Shown here: positions 1-12,111 of the stretch, one piece after another
Layout of the letters: every line of letters starts with the position of its first letter
Position numbering within the stretch: the first letter of the stretch is position 1
Assembly: GCA_035772735.1 (NCBI GenBank)
Contig: JASDFA010000027.1
Coordinates: 32,098,001 to 32,162,000 of the forward strand
Direction of reading: 5' to 3'
Origin: Datura wrightii
Lineage: Eukaryota > Streptophyta > Magnoliopsida > Solanales > Solanaceae
DNA length: 64,000 nucleotides
The notes under the pieces: model-generated
Databases searched by the model: none
What the model was told of the DNA's origin: nothing
What the model saw: the letters and a program-made list of their open reading frames with translations, nothing else
Program-made: the position numbers and the translations under genes

Positions 1-202
1 CTATGTGTAGTATTCAGCTATCATGTATGAAGTGCGTTTCGCTTTCTATGTTATGTCATGTTTATGCTTCATCTATGTCATTGTGCTTCATATTCCACTT
101 TATTTTGTATTGAGTTAGATGTATGTTGCCATGGGTCAACTTGGAGTCTCTCGGGGTTCCTTGTCCCGTGTTGCGATCTGGGTCTATGTTCGGGTCGTGA
201 CA
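1..202 (+). repeat. 3' end of a chromovirus LTR, cut by the window edge
   Basis: The stretch ends CGGGTCGTGACA. Its last 80 bases match the 3' ends of the chromovirus LTRs ending at 7853 and 15099 (GCCATGGGTCAACTTGG, then TCTCGGGG, TCCCGTGT and CGTGACA). Only the end of the LTR is inside the window. No primer site or gag leader follows. Reverse-transcriptase coding sequence starts within about 5 bases, so everything between the LTR and RT is missing. The end differs somewhat from that of the LTR at 1596-3808, so the two may come from different copies or subfamilies. Confidence 0.7.
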
Positions 203-1371
203 GGGGGAAATCAGCTTCTGCATAGACCTTCTTCTAGATACACATCCTATATCAATTCCTCCTCATAGAATGGCTACACCTGAGCTTAAGGAGTCAAAAA
301 ACCTTTTAGACAAAGGCTTCATCAGACCTAGTATATCCCCATTGGGTGCCCTAGTGTTATTCGTGCGAAAGATGGATGGTACACTCAAAATGTGTATTGA
401 CTACCACTAGTTGAACAAGGTCGCAATCAAGAATATGTATGCCATCCCCAATATTGATGACTTGTTCGACCAGCTTCAGGGAGCTGCTTGCTTTTCAGAG
501 ATAGACCTCAGATCAAGCTATCATTATCTAAGGGTCAGAGAATGTGACATTTTGAAGACAACCTTCAGAACTCGATATGGACACTATGAATTTGTAGTTA
601 TGTATTTTGGACTAACAAATGCTCCTGTAGTTTTTATGGACTTGATGAATGGGGTGTTCAAGCAATACCTGGATATGTTTGCCATCATCTTCATAGATGC
701 CATTCTAGTCTATTCCAGGAATAAGGAAGAGCATGCCGACCACCTGAGGATAGTTTTGCATACTCTCAAAGGTCTCTTATAGGGTGGTTTGACGTTGGTG
801 AAGCTACATTTATAGGTTTTGATTGAGTTTGTGAGGCCATGCAGAAAGTTCTGCTTATTAAGGAGAGGCTGAAAACAACTCAAATTCGCCATAACTCATA
901 CGCAAATGTAAGGAGAAGAGAGATGGAGTTTACTGTGGATGATTGGGTATATCTGAAAATTTCACCTATGAAAGGATGATGAGGTTTAGGAAAAAATAAA
1001 AGCTCATTCCTAGATTTGTTGCCCCTTAAAGGATTCTAAAGCGCATTGTCAATGTGGCCTATGAGTTGGACTTGCCTACAGAGTTAGCATCGGTGCATCC
1101 AGTCTTCCATGTGTCTCTGTTAAACAAATGTATCAGTGATTCAACCTTCAGTTATTTCGTTAAAGAGTGTTGGCATTAAGGATAGTCTCTCTTATGAGGA
1201 GGTCAGATGATATTCTTGACCGATAAGTTTGCAGGTTGAGGAATAAGGAGGTCGCCTCAGTAAAGGTTCTTTAGAGGAACCAGCCTGTAGTGGCAGCTAC
1301 ATGGGAAGCTGAGGCAAATATGATGGCCAAGTACCCTCACATATTCCCTTCTAGTTCAGATTCATCATAAG
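203..1371 (+). pseudogene. T1 pol remnant: RT fused to integrase C-terminus and chromodomain
   Basis: From 207 the translation follows a chromovirus RT (PISIPPHRMATPELKE, LLDKGFIRP, LFVRKMDGTLKMCIDY). A stop at 408-410 interrupts it, and it continues to 782 (FSEIDLRSSYHYLRV, YGHYEFVV, FGLTNAP). The catalytic FIDD box reads FIDA, so one catalytic aspartate is gone. At about 779 the frame changes straight into the integrase C-terminus (GWFDVGEATFIG, then VRRREMEFTVDDWVY). Frameshifted chromodomain remnants follow (YELDLPTELASVHPVFHVSLL, here split over frames, then LRNKEVASVKVL and ATWEAEANMMAKYPH). RNase H, the integrase zinc finger and the integrase core are absent. It cannot encode a working product. 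The chromodomain points to the Tekay/Del-like branch. Confidence 0.85.
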
Positions 1372-1595
1372 GTACTAGTTCTTCCTTAGCATTCTACTCA
1401 ATTTCATGTTAGTTTCATTCCTTCCAGTTCTATTCATGTCTTAATATGCATCCTTATTGCATAAATCTAGTTCAATATATGCATATCTATTTGGACTCAG
1501 TCACTCTATTAGTATTCAGTTCAGAGCTATTAGCAATGGGATCACAGCTCTTCCCCTATCCTTCCAGCTCATTTAGCTTCCTAAGGGAGAGATAA
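1372..1595 (+). other. T1 3' untranslated stretch with polypurine tract
   Basis: This is the short non-coding stretch between the end of the chromodomain and the 3' LTR. Its last 15 bases, CTAAGGGAGAGATAA, are the purine-rich tract that primes plus-strand synthesis. The matching site in T2 is at 21661-21675. I see nothing else in it. Confidence 0.65.
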
Positions 1596-3808
1596 TGTAA
1601 CACCCAAAAAATCCCTAAGATCAGACCCTAGACTAGTGATCAGCCATACCATGCCTTTGAAGAGAAGAACAAAAGAGAATTTAGCAAACACTTATCTTAT
1701 TGAACATTGGAAATTTATAAAAAATGATTTCTAGAATAATAGTTTCCTACAAAGGGGGACTGAGCTTCAACATCCGAAGGACGACTAGTTGCCTCAGAAT
1801 GATTCACAAAATGAGTCATTGTTAGAACCAATGATACGTTAAGTGGATCATTGTCATCTCTTGCAATTTCTTCCTCTAGACTTAATGAGCCATAGAATGA
1901 CCCGTTAGAGGAACTAACGAGTCGTTAAGTCCCCCATCTTGAGAAAGATCAGAAAATTGTTAAAATAGGTTTATTAAAATAGGTGGAATCAACGAACCAT
2001 TAGATAAAAGGATGGATCATTCTGACGAGCTATTGGCAGAAGATCAGAGAAGTAGAATTTTGGGTCCATAGGCAATGGCTGACCACAAAGAGTCATGATG
2101 ACAACCAATGACCCGTTGTGTGACTCGTTAGGACTGGACGGGCAGTTTTTAGTATGATTTCTCAGGGGTATTTTCATAACTCCCCACTCTCTTAACTCCT
2201 AAACTACGTAGTTTTAAGGTTATTTTCAGAGGATTTAGGGGAGTTAAATCATTTCTCCCTCATTTTTCACTTAGACTTTTAGAAAATCAGTATGTAGAAC
2301 TTGAAACATCAATAAAAAACAAGAGCTAGGGTTCTTCACTCTTCTTACCATGTTCAAGGCTCATTCCAAGAGATTCTTCTCCAAGTATGTGGGAATTTAG
2401 CAAGTGTGTTCCTTCCAACCTTGTGCCCAAAAGTACTTTTAGAAAACCTTACTATTTTCATCCCTATAGAAAGTTATGAGTTAGGGTTTCTAGGCAGCTT
2501 ATGAATTTCCCTAATTTTAATATTTCCTCAAGTTTCCCATGACTAGTATTATGTGAAATTCATGTTTTGTCTTTAGTTATACATTATTCGTTTCTAGCCC
2601 TAATTTTAGCATAACTTTGGGTTGAATGCTGCATGATTTAAAAGCTGGTCAGAAAGATTATATTATCGTGATATTATCACTTGAGTATGAATTTTAGGAT
2701 AAATGCTTTGAATGAAAGTCAATGCTTTCGGATGATAAATATACTCAGTATTTCTGAGAAAATTTTAGATTTTCAGTCCACTAGTTATTAGTGTTACCAA
2801 TATTTTTAGTACTCAGGTCCTTTAGACTCTCAGCAAACTTCTAAACAAATAGTTCTGACTTAGTTTTAGGATATCAGTTTTGAGCTATTAGTATAGTTAA
2901 ATATGATTAGGTTTTTAGTTGAGAGTAGTACTCAACATCGAGTGGGCCAGGGTTCATGCACCCAAGTTTTCAATACTACATGCCACTGTATATCTTTAGC
3001 CTGAATGGGCATCAGTTTAGTGATCGCACAACCATGCCTTTATACCCTGGCACATCAAACTCCATATCTAGCTGACATGGTTATATGTCGGTTAATAGGC
3101 TCTCCCATAGTACAATTATAGCTCCGAGTCCAGTCTCAATATTTTCAAATTTCAGGATATGTACATGACCCTTAACCAATTTGTACTAGCTTTACTGTAT
3201 TTTCAGATTTCAGGCTGATTACAACATTCATGTTTTAGATAAGATCATTGCATGTCAGTTTAGTATTACTTATAGTTTTTTACCAGCATGTTTATATTTC
3301 AATTGCATAATCTCACAAACTCAATACATTCAAAAGTACTAATCATATACCTTCTATGCTAAATTGTCTTATGATATAACTCATGCACTCAGGTCCAGCA
3401 GTGTGGTTAGTCTCCTCCAAACAAAGTTCAGCAGAAGTATTGTGGTGAGTCCTCATCTCCCGAGGACCGAAGTCAATTTTCCATTTCAGTTCTATTTTTG
3501 TCACGTTTAGTTTCAGACTTTAGAATTACCTGGGGGCTTGTCCTAGCAGCTCATCATTAGTAGAGGCGTTCATCAGAGTGTTTGAATTTTAGCTTGATTC
3601 AATACTTTTATAGTGTTATATAGTTATTAGTTACTTCAGTACTTATACTTGAATGGTTTATGTTTGCCCAACTTCCGCTTAGTTTTCATATAAATTTCAG
3701 TTATGTTAGAATTTTGCTATGTCATCGGTTAACTTGGGGCCACTTGTGACTCTAGGCATCGTATCGTGTCTAAGGTTGATGCCTAGAGTCTAGACTCGGA
3801 TCGTTACA
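1596..3808 (+). repeat. T1 3' LTR (chromovirus family, 2213 bp)
   Basis: It starts TGTAACACCC and ends CGGATCGTTACA, so it has TG...CA ends directly after a polypurine tract. An array of semi-palindromic words lies near its start, at 1795-2145 (AACGAGTCGTTA, AATGACCCGTTA and variants). Further on, GTCCTC(3449)...GAGGAC(3467) is a short inverted repeat shared with the other chromovirus LTRs here. The 5' partner lies outside the window or was lost, so no target duplication can be checked. Confidence 0.8.
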
Positions 3809-4544
3809 GGATTTTAGTAGGGAGATGCAAAAAGAGAAGGAATAAGTTGAAAAGAATTAATGTTTTCAAGAACTCTCTACTAGTCATCCAAGTTGCAAAA
3901 ATTTAAATCAAGGGAAGGCATGAGGAGTACAATAAGAAGATCAAAGAGTGTGCTACAACTAAAAAAGTTGTAAAGTATTAATGTACTTATGGAGGTGAGT
4001 TAATATTCTAGCCAAATAATATCTGCTCGTCCCTTAGCATGCATTAGAACCTTTTGTCCTAATTGATTCTAACTTTGACATTCTTATATTAGTGGAGTAT
4101 TTACACTAAGGGCAAGCCTATGGTAATTATATGTGAATGAGAAGTTCTCTGTGATAGTGAGCATAAATTTCTTTATTTGTACGGCCATACATGTGATTCT
4201 TTTATATTCTTGTGAGAAATATGTGGGAGACTCTTTTTTTTGAGAGGGAACATGGCTGACACAGGAGAGGTGAAATGTTTGATTGCTTGATTAGGTGACA
4301 TATATGTTTGTTGCCAATATTCACAGTGCTTGAGTCAGTTCTTGAGGTTATGTGATCTTAAAAGGTTGTTCTTGAGCTTACTTTGAAAGTTGAGGCATGT
4401 TGTGCTGGAAACTTGCAATGTCTATATGGTTATATTAATCATAGCCGGAGTAGACCTATTCAATTGGTGTAAGTCCATATAAGGATAAGGTTTAGAGCTC
4501 AAGTTTATTGCTCGAGGATAAGCAAGAGTCTAAGTGTAGGTTGT
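3809..4544 (+). other. A1: 3' non-coding end of an Athila-type element
   Basis: No coding region is visible. Three landmarks match the 3' ends of the other Athila elements here. There is a purine-rich stretch at 3826-3865. The block TTAGTGGAGTATTTACACTA, followed by GGCAAGCCTATGG, sits at 4089-4123. The pre-LTR signature GCTCGAGGATAAGCAAGAGT, followed by CTAAGTGTAGG, sits at 4510-4540. The left part of A1 is missing, and the sequence joins the end of T1 at 3809. Confidence 0.65.
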
Positions 4545-5529
4545 TGATGAGAGGCCAAAAGTACATATTTTTAGCCTTTATTTTCCTCGCATTTTAGTAG
4601 TTTTGTCATCTCTTTAAGTATCATTTTTATGAATTATGCTTGTATTTCTATGTTGTGACTTTGTGGTGCTTTATAGGTGGATGTGGTGGAAATCGACCTG
4701 AAAAGAGCTATAAAGAAAGGTTTGGAGATTTGGAGCAACTTTGGAGGTGTTCCTATAGAAAATCAAGCTGGTGCATTGGTTGGCATGGTGCACCATAACC
4801 CAGACTTCAAAAAACTACATGTCCACAAGTTGGTGCATTAGCTGACATGGCACGCCAGACCACAAATTTTAGAAGAAAAATTTTAACAGCCTGGCGAGAT
4901 AGCTACCGTGACGCGCCAGGTGCAGATGTAGAAGAATTTTTTCTAACACCTTAGCGTATTGGATGGCGTGGCATGCCAGAACTTAAACTTCAAAAAAATC
5001 AATACTCAATAGGCTGGTGCTATAGCTGGCATGGTGCACTGGGCCATTCCAGAACACAATAATTGGAACTTTTAAACTGAATTAAGTAGGGCTAAGGGGG
5101 TCTTTTTGCATTTACTATATAAACAAACCCTAAGATGTTTTTGAGAGGATTCATCATTATTCTTGATTGAGGTTAGACGAAATTGGAGAGGAGAGCAAGG
5201 GCACGACAAGTTTCTTCTTCTCCTAACTTTTTCTCATTTTTCTCTTGCAAACTCATGAATTCCCTTAATCTTTTGGGAATCATGAGTAGCTAAAAATTTT
5301 AGTTCTAGGGTTTTGTCATGAACATGAAGGTTTAATGTTGATTTTTGTTCATATTTATTACAGCTTTCCGCTACTGAGTTATTTATTTGTTCTTGGGCTG
5401 AATTATTTGATTATTTGATGAAATAATTAAACACTATCTATGAAACGTTAAATAAACTTTGAAAAGGAAATAGCGAAGGCAATAAGAAGAAATAAGACTT
5501 GTTTGTGAACCTTATAGGAAAAGGGGAAC
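4545..5529 (+). repeat. A1 3' LTR, first segment
   Basis: It starts TGATGAGAGGCC directly after a polypurine-like tract, the normal start of an Athila/Tat LTR. At 4760-5050 it has about five copies of a degenerate word built on GCTGGCATGGTGCACCA (for example at 4768, 4833, 4890, 4955 and 5015). A TATA box follows at 5116. The LTR is interrupted at 5529 by a chromovirus solo LTR and resumes at 7854. Confidence 0.75.
5116..5123 (+). promoter_or_regulatory. TATA box of A1 LTR
   Basis: TATATAAA lies about 65 bp after the last semi-palindromic word of the array, followed by ACAAACCC. This is the same relative position as TATA boxes in the other LTRs of the window. Predicted from sequence only. 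Confidence 0.55.
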
Positions 5530-7853
5530 TGTAATACCCCGGGAAGGCCTAAGAATAGACTTGGGAGTTGAATTAGAAAGTGCAGAAAACTGGCAAAAAA
5601 AATCACAGGATGGGTGACTCAACGACTCGTGGTTGGATACCATGAGTCGTTTGAAGAAGTCGTGGTATGGGGGTTCAGGTAAGCAGTGGTGACAACAGAA
5701 GGGGTAGCGACTCGTTGTTAGGAACAACAAGTCATTGTTACCGAACGTAGGAAGGGCTGAACTTAGGCTGATGGGGAACCCATAGGGCATCCCACGATTC
5801 ATGGTGAGATGTGACAGCCCATTGTTTCTAGTCATTACTTGTGGGTTGAGAATTCTAGTGCATACAACAGACTGAGACCATGACTCATTGGAAGCCACCA
5901 TGAGTCGTGGTGAGGCTAGTGGTAAGGGAAGTTCAGATTGGTCAAGGAGTTGGCGACAGTCGATCCAATGACCCGTTGATTGAAGAAATGCTTCATCCTG
6001 AAGATTTGTGGGAAGAACCTGAGGTTTTTCGTGAGGCAGTGGACCCAACGACTCGATACAACGAGTCGTGGTATTGTGCAGCGACACATTGGATCGGTCG
6101 TTGGTTCATCTGGAGCAGTTTTTAAAGGAAATCTCACCAAGGGCAATTTCGACTTTCCCATGCTTTGAGACCCTAAGCTACCTCGTTTTGTGTTTTTTTG
6201 AGTTTGATAAGATAGGTTATGTCCCTAATGCATACCTATTCCCATTCAAGAGCTTTTAGAGGGGTTTTGGGAGATTCAACGTCTTTTTCTCCAAAATTTC
6301 CATCAATTTCTTTATGGGTATTCAAGGAACATTGAGATCAGTCCACTTCAAGGTATGTAGGGTTTTGAATGGGTGATTTCTTCCACATCCATGCCCAAAT
6401 TTCGAATTTAATCATAAATCCTCCTATTCAATTTCATGGGGTTTTCCCCAAATGCATGAAAATGTGATTTCTCTTTATGAATTTGATTTAATTGAGTTTT
6501 AATTGTTGAATTATGTATAATGGGTAGTTTTTATATTATTTTCTTGAAAATTATATTTTAAGATTTTTAAATCTAAAATGCCCATTGATGAGAGTTCATG
6601 AAAGTTATGATTTATAATGAATATTCGATATTTTGAGTTTATTAATGATGGAAAAGCATGATTTCAAGTTACCCATGTTTATGAGCATATTTTTGAAAAA
6701 ATTGAGTATGTCAAAGTATTGGGAAATGCCCACATATTGAAGAATGATTTACAATTTATGAATGAATTACATGATTTATCGATTTATGACGTTGGCTGAT
6801 GAAAAGGGCCTTTGATTCTTGGAAAAGAATATTTTTAAAGGGGATCAATGATGATAAATGTTATATTTAAGCCAATGAATTTTTAATGCATGATATTATT
6901 GATTTATGTATGAGCCTATATACATGGTTTTGGGAGCCGTGTCTACCACCGAGCAGCCCGACGTTCAAAGGACTACGCTAGTGTCTCATAACCAGATGCC
7001 ACTGTGGGTTCTAATGTTATATATGGTATTGATATCGATCCCCTCAAATGTGATATCATGCCTAATACACGTTCCTCGCCTGGCAAACCGGGGTCAGCTT
7101 TGCCCAGTTGAGTGAGATAGTTGGGGCATCACGAAAGGCTCTACCGTGATGGTGTCGGTTATGATGAGTCCTCCCATTGTTTCGCATGTCTTATGAATTG
7201 TTATGTTTATGTTATTGGCTCAAGTTATTGGCTCAAGTTATGTTTTGATAAAGTTTACTTACAATTATGATTATGAATGTTTTATGAATGATTTGAAAGC
7301 CTTGAGCCTTATGTTTTCTGATGGAGTTTATGATATATGCATGATGTCCTTCTCCTACATTTACTTATGAGTTTTATTGTACTTTTAAATGTCCATTTTA
7401 CTTACCTTGTATATCGGTGCATTCCATATACTGGCCGCATACTTTCTATGCTGTATCATTTCATGATACATGGTCTGGATCTCATGCTCATCCTTATCCT
7501 TAGTCCATCTGAGATACGCTCTCATATTAGTGGTGAGTCCTCATGTTCCGAGGACCGTTTGATAGACTTTTATGTTATCTTGTGTTTCAGTATTGTTCGG
7601 GTTAGTTGGGGATGTTGTCCCATCAACCCATCGTATGTAGTAGAGGCTTTCAGATAATATGTAGTACTCAGCTTATGTGTACGTATAGTATTTCCTGATG
7701 TTATGCTATGGTTACATTTCTGTTACGTTTTATGTTTAGTATTCCACTTATTTAAATGAGAATAATTATACGCATGTGCCATGGGTCGACTTGGGGTGTC
7801 TCAAGGTCCCTTATTCGGTGTCTATGATCCGGGCATACGTTTGGGTCATAACA
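5530..7853 (+). mobile_element. Chromovirus solo LTR (T2 family, 2324 bp) inside the A1 LTR
   Basis: It starts TGTAATACCCCGGGAAGGCC and ends GGGTCATAACA, matching the T2 5' LTR at 12791-15099 along its length. The flanks are GGAAC (5525-5529) and TGAAC (7854-7858), a five-base target duplication with one mismatch. No internal region is present, so it looks like the product of LTR-LTR recombination. The array of ACGACTCGT/ACGAGTCGT words lies at 5610-6110. The inverted repeat GTCCTC...GAGGAC is at 7537-7555. Open frames of up to 191 codons on either strand here are not genes. Confidence 0.85.
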
Positions 7854-8090
7854 TGAACGATTCGCTAATGTGGATAGGAATACACCTATTAGCCTTACTT
7901 AGTTGATAAAGACGAAATCTTACATACACTTGGTGACGATCAAATCACACTCCTATAAAAGAATGACGCAGACATTGTCTATAAAGAACTCAATTAGATT
8001 GGGGTCAATCCTACATAAAATATGATCAAGATGTAGAATAATGCTTAGTGTTTATTGCTTTCCATTCAGTTATCTCTTAAAGGGGGGTTT
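7854..8090 (+). repeat. A1 3' LTR, second segment, end missing
   Basis: After the solo LTR the A1 LTR resumes (GGATAGGAATACACC, TTAGTTGATAAAGACG), matching the layout of other Athila LTRs here (compare 17660-17720). The usual end (CCTGTGGGTTCGA... then TATCA) is not reached. The sequence runs into the A2 LTR, in opposite orientation, near 8090. The right boundary is approximate. Confidence 0.55.
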
Positions 8091-9562
8091 TAAAGAACTA
8101 ATTAAGTAAGAGTATTGTAAATTGATGTTGTTGTCAAGTTTATGCAATTAACTAGGGAAGTGATCCACATGGATTCATAACAACTTCGGGTGAATACATT
8201 AGTGATCTATCTCAATATGTAGTCTGTAGAACTGATAGCATAGGTTCATCCAAATGACTGCTTTGTCCCTATTGGATCGCTATACTGAATCATCAGATCA
8301 GGCCTCTTGAGTGTTTCCACTTTAACCATTATCAATTTATTCCAAATTAACTATCCCGTGATTGAAGCTCAAGTTGTTCAATGAATCGTAAAGTTCAAGG
8401 CATTGTTGTTCTTCTCTTTTCCTAATCTTTGACTCTCTAGGTTCAAGTAAGTAGAGAATTCGTAATTCCTAATATTGCGTTCTGTTAAGAAATGTTTAAA
8501 ATGAAGAGAAGACAATACAAACATAAGTATTTGTTTCGAATCACTATGTGCAAACCCTAGTTAGTTATTCCACCATGGTTCCCATAACCCTAGTTGTAGA
8601 GGTTTGAGCTTCTCATATTTGTAAGAAATGAATTAGGATTCATGGATGAAATCATAATTAGAGACTTAGAATGATGATTACAATAAAAACCAATTCATTA
8701 TTGCATAATGCCACTTCAAACAATTCAAGAACAATGAATAATATCTCCAACAATATTGGAAAACTCAAGAAGAATATCAAAAGTATCGGTTCTCTATCAA
8801 AAAGTTGGTCTCCTGACAAAAAATAACCTAGATAACTATTTATACAAATAATCGGAAATCTTTCCTAAAATAATAGGGAAACTGTTATACTGTTGCTGCC
8901 AGATCATACGAGTCAAAGCTTGTAGCTACGAGTCGTATCTTCCATCCGTACAATGCTAGGAAGCTTTGAAATTTTTAAGTCCTAGGAGCTAGTATGACTT
9001 GTACAATGTTTTTATGAATCGTACATTTTTGTCGTGGTCTGATAATGTGAAGTATGGCACTCTGAATATTTCCACGAGTCTTGGATACAATTCATACATT
9101 GATATTACGGCTCGTGGTGTCCTCTCATACCCTGGGATTTGTCAATCAATATTTTTTCTAAAGTTCATCACGGTTCCTTGGTACGAGTCGTATGTGGTCA
9201 TCATGACTCGTACCTGCTACCCATACTAGGAGACTAGAAAAGTGCATACTTCTGTAACTATCCTCGACTACTCTAGTGCGACTCGTACCAAGAGTAGTAC
9301 TTGGCCATCACCTTATGCAGTTCCTCTTGAATTTATCATGAATGCATAGTACGACTTGTACTACGAAGATACGACTCATATTGAGGCATGTAACTTTATC
9401 ATTTTCTGCACTCGTTTCAATTCATTTTACATAATTCAACTCCAATACATGATATCCCCGAAAACAAAGCAAAAGTGCATCATATCTATATAAACACACC
9501 TTACACCATGCATCTTTCCTCAGTTTTAAGCATCGAAAGTGTTGTAAACCCACAACATATCA
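8091..9562 (-). repeat. A2 3' LTR (minus strand), Athila type
   Basis: On the minus strand it starts TGATATGTTGTGGG at 9562, next to a minus-strand polypurine tract at 9563-9580. It contains an array of ACGACTCGTA-type words at 8895-9395 and a TATA box at 8837-8844. Two further copies of this LTR family are at 12112-12790 and 31930-33413. Its 3' end is lost at the join with A1, so the left limit is approximate. Confidence 0.7.
8837..8844 (-). promoter_or_regulatory. TATA box of A2 LTR
   Basis: The minus strand reads TATAAATA just downstream of the word array at 8895-9395. The corresponding box in the A4 LTR is at 32682-32689. Predicted from sequence only. Confidence 0.5.
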
Positions 9563-11159
9563 ACACCCTCAACTTAAAGCTTTTTCATGTCCTTAAGCAA
9601 AAAAAATAAAACTATATCACGATGCTTAACTCAAAAGTAAAGTAGAAGAACTACAACCAACACACCAAAATTTACACATATGACCATTATCAGATATCAA
9701 CCCACTTTTTCATCCAAAACCAAGTCATTTATGCATACATGCAACTATAAATAATGATACAAAGGGGTCTAGATATGGTATCTAACTATTATCAATAAAC
9801 TGAGCTATCACTAATGCTATTTACATAGCCAACTAGCAGAATGCAAAGCAAACCATGTACCCTCACAACAAATGAAGTCCCCAACACCCATAGATATTTA
9901 TATATAGGAATCTTGGGCTAACAAGAAAGACTCTAACTCTCACAAAGAAGTTTCAAATACTACACAACGGATACCATAGGCTTACCCTTATTTTCTATAC
10001 TTTGGTTTTTCAGACAGTCACACTAGGATCACTATAGGACTTTTATCGACTTGTAATATAGGCTTCTGGTCAGGTATGGTAGATATGGAAATAGTGGCTA
10101 GATATGGAAATAGTGACTAAACCTCCTTGGCACTACACAAATTCGCCTCACTTTTTAATCTTTACTCCTTTTCCTTTTTCATCTTTTTCCTCCATTTTAC
10201 TCTATACAACAACTATTTGTGGATGTGGTGAATTTTCTCTTTTTTCTTTTCAACTTTGTTTCTTGCATTTTTCTTTTTCTTTTCTTTGTTTGTTTTTGTT
10301 TTTCATTTATTTTTATTTACCATACCCAACCTTTCATTAACTAATTTTTTCTACTTTTCTTCCCCACCTCATCTATGCACCCCTATAATAGCCATCTGCA
10401 TTTTGCCTGAGTTGAGGTTCACAATGTCCAAGGAGGGACCAGAGTCAAAATAGGTCCATTATAAACAAATAGGGAAGGTGAAGGGGCTAATCAACAAAAA
10501 GGTCACTTTTAGGTTCAAACATGGGATCAAGGGATTAATTTTATTTCGTAGGGCAATATAAGCTAAAAGTAAGCTAAATCAAAAATGACCTATGATCCTT
10601 TCCTAACCAACTGTCCTACAACTTATGCAAAAACGAACCAGACAAGTTCTAGATCCTCTACACAGTATTAAACTAGGTAAGAATCCTCACTCACACATGG
10701 TACAGGTTTGCATTTATTCTACCTATGTAGTTCATGCATAGCTAAGCTACAATTACACAAGCTAATCTATCAAATGCCATAAAAAATTCACAGTAGTCAT
10801 GCTTCGCAGTCAACATACACAGCTAACATAAAATTTTTTAAAAAGGCCCATTTTTTTCAACAATCTCTATAACATCAAACAGATGTGCATTTATCAGCTG
10901 TAAAGTACTTCTAAACTACTTCTAGTTAAACAAAAACAAAAACAAAATCCTAAATATGCCCATTCTACTAGACAAAATGTCTGAGGAAAAAGAAACACGA
11001 CAACAAAAACCCTTGAATGATCAAGAACTCAAAAGATAGATATACCCTTCCCTTTTTTTGAAAAGTCATGCTTTGTCCCCAAAGCAGTAAAAATATGAAA
11101 ATCCGAGAAAGGGACATGCCTGTGGCACTCTAAGAGCTCCTGTCAGCTACTCAGACTTC
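9563..11159 (-). other. A2 3' non-coding region between pol end and LTR
   Basis: No gene is supported here. Reading on the minus strand: a hairpin GCTTTG-GGGA-CAAAGC at 11085-11070; a run of A and G (ACTTTTCAAAAAAAGGGAAGGG region) just after it; a long purine-rich tract at 10340-10150, pyrimidine-rich on the plus strand; the conserved block AAGGGTAAGCCTATGG at 9989-9974, 424 bp from the LTR; and a polypurine tract TTTAAGTTGAGGGTGT against the LTR. The apparent plus-strand frame at 10104-10453 is only the complement of the purine tract. Confidence 0.65.
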
Positions 11160-11213
11160 ACCAACCATTCATGGGTTACCTCCCATGTAGCGCTTAATTA
11201 ACGTCGCGGCGTG
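11160..11213 (-). other. Conserved post-pol motif of A2
   Basis: The minus strand reads CGCCGCGACGTTAATTAAGC, then GCTACATGGGAGGTAACCCATG. The same motif follows the coding region of A5 (35513), A6 (39340, minus), A7 (44618) and A8 (59583). It lies past the stop of the coding frame and is not obviously translated. Function unknown. Confidence 0.7.
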
Positions 11214-12111
11214 ATGCAACTTTCTTGACTATTTAGGCCTCCTCTAGATACACTGACTCAATTCCCTTTACTTCATCGATGTTTCCCAAATATAGCTTCA
11301 CTCTCTACCCATTTACTTTAAACCTCTTGAAATATTTTTTCTCTAATTCAACGGCAACATATGGGACACTTTCACCATTCGATACGGTCCCATCCATCTA
11401 GGCTTTTTATTTTCCTTGATGCAAGTGGAGCCTTGAGTTAAACATGAGTACTAAATCACCAGCATTGAACTCCCTTTTTGCAATCTTCTGGTCGTGATAG
11501 ATTTTTATTCTCTCCTTATAGATGGCCGCACTCTTATAAGCTCAGCACCATAATTCATCCAACTCATTTAGCTAATCTAGCCTTAACTTAGCTGCTTCAC
11601 TCCAATCTAGGTTCAACTTCTTTAGTGCCCATAATGCCTTATGCTCTAGCTCTACTGACAAATGACATGACTTACCATAAACAAGCTGATAAGGTGAGGT
11701 ACTAATACGGGTCTTATAAGCTGTTCAATATGCCCAAAGTATATTATACAGCTTCTTAGACCAGTCTGTTCGATTGGTGTTCACTATTTTTTCTAGGATC
11801 ATCTTGATCTCCCTGTTGGAGACTTCCACTTGTCCATTTGACTGAGGATGGTAAGGTGTTGTCACCTTAGTATTTATGCCATATTTCTCAATCACAACTT
11901 TGAAGAGGTGATTACAAAAGCGTGACCCATCATCACTGATGATGGCTCTGGGAGTGCCGAATATGGCGAATATGTGTTTTTGTAGAAATTCTGTGAGACT
12001 TTTCCCTTCATTGTTAGGGAGTGCAATGACTTTCACCCATTTTGAGACATTATACATAGCAACCAAAATATACTTCATCCTATATGAGTTCACAAACATG
12101 ACCATGAAGTC
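11214..12111 (-). pseudogene. A2 integrase remnant (Athila type)
   Basis: The minus-strand translation gives an Athila integrase core. It reads DFMVMFVNSYRMKYILVA (normal DFMGPF), KWVKVIALPNNEGKS, FGTPRAIISDDGSRFCN, TPYHPQSNGQVEVSNREI and WSKKLYNILWAY. The three catalytic acidic residues (D of DFM, D of ISDDGS, E of VEVSNRE) are still present. After a stop at about 11727 the frame resumes (KTRISTSPYQLVYGKSCHL, LVLMFNSRLHLHQGK), with several further stops, and ends at YLEEA near 11225. Everything upstream (gag, protease, RT, RNase H, integrase zinc finger) is missing. At 12111 the sequence switches into the middle of an LTR, which marks a large internal deletion. Confidence 0.85.

Noticed and set aside
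5512..6087. 191-codon minus-strand open frame
   Set aside because: It lies within the word array of the chromovirus solo LTR. The corresponding frame is broken in the T2 LTR (12810-13324), and the sequence has no recognisable protein content.
4545..8090. Treating 4545-8090 as one 3.5-kb LTR
   Set aside because: The middle 2324 bp have their own TG...CA ends, target duplication and clear match to the T2 LTR, so it is a nested solo LTR.
10104..10453. Phe/Leu-rich plus frames resembling membrane segments
   Set aside because: They are the translation of a long pyrimidine tract complementary to the purine-rich tract of A2. They are not a membrane protein.
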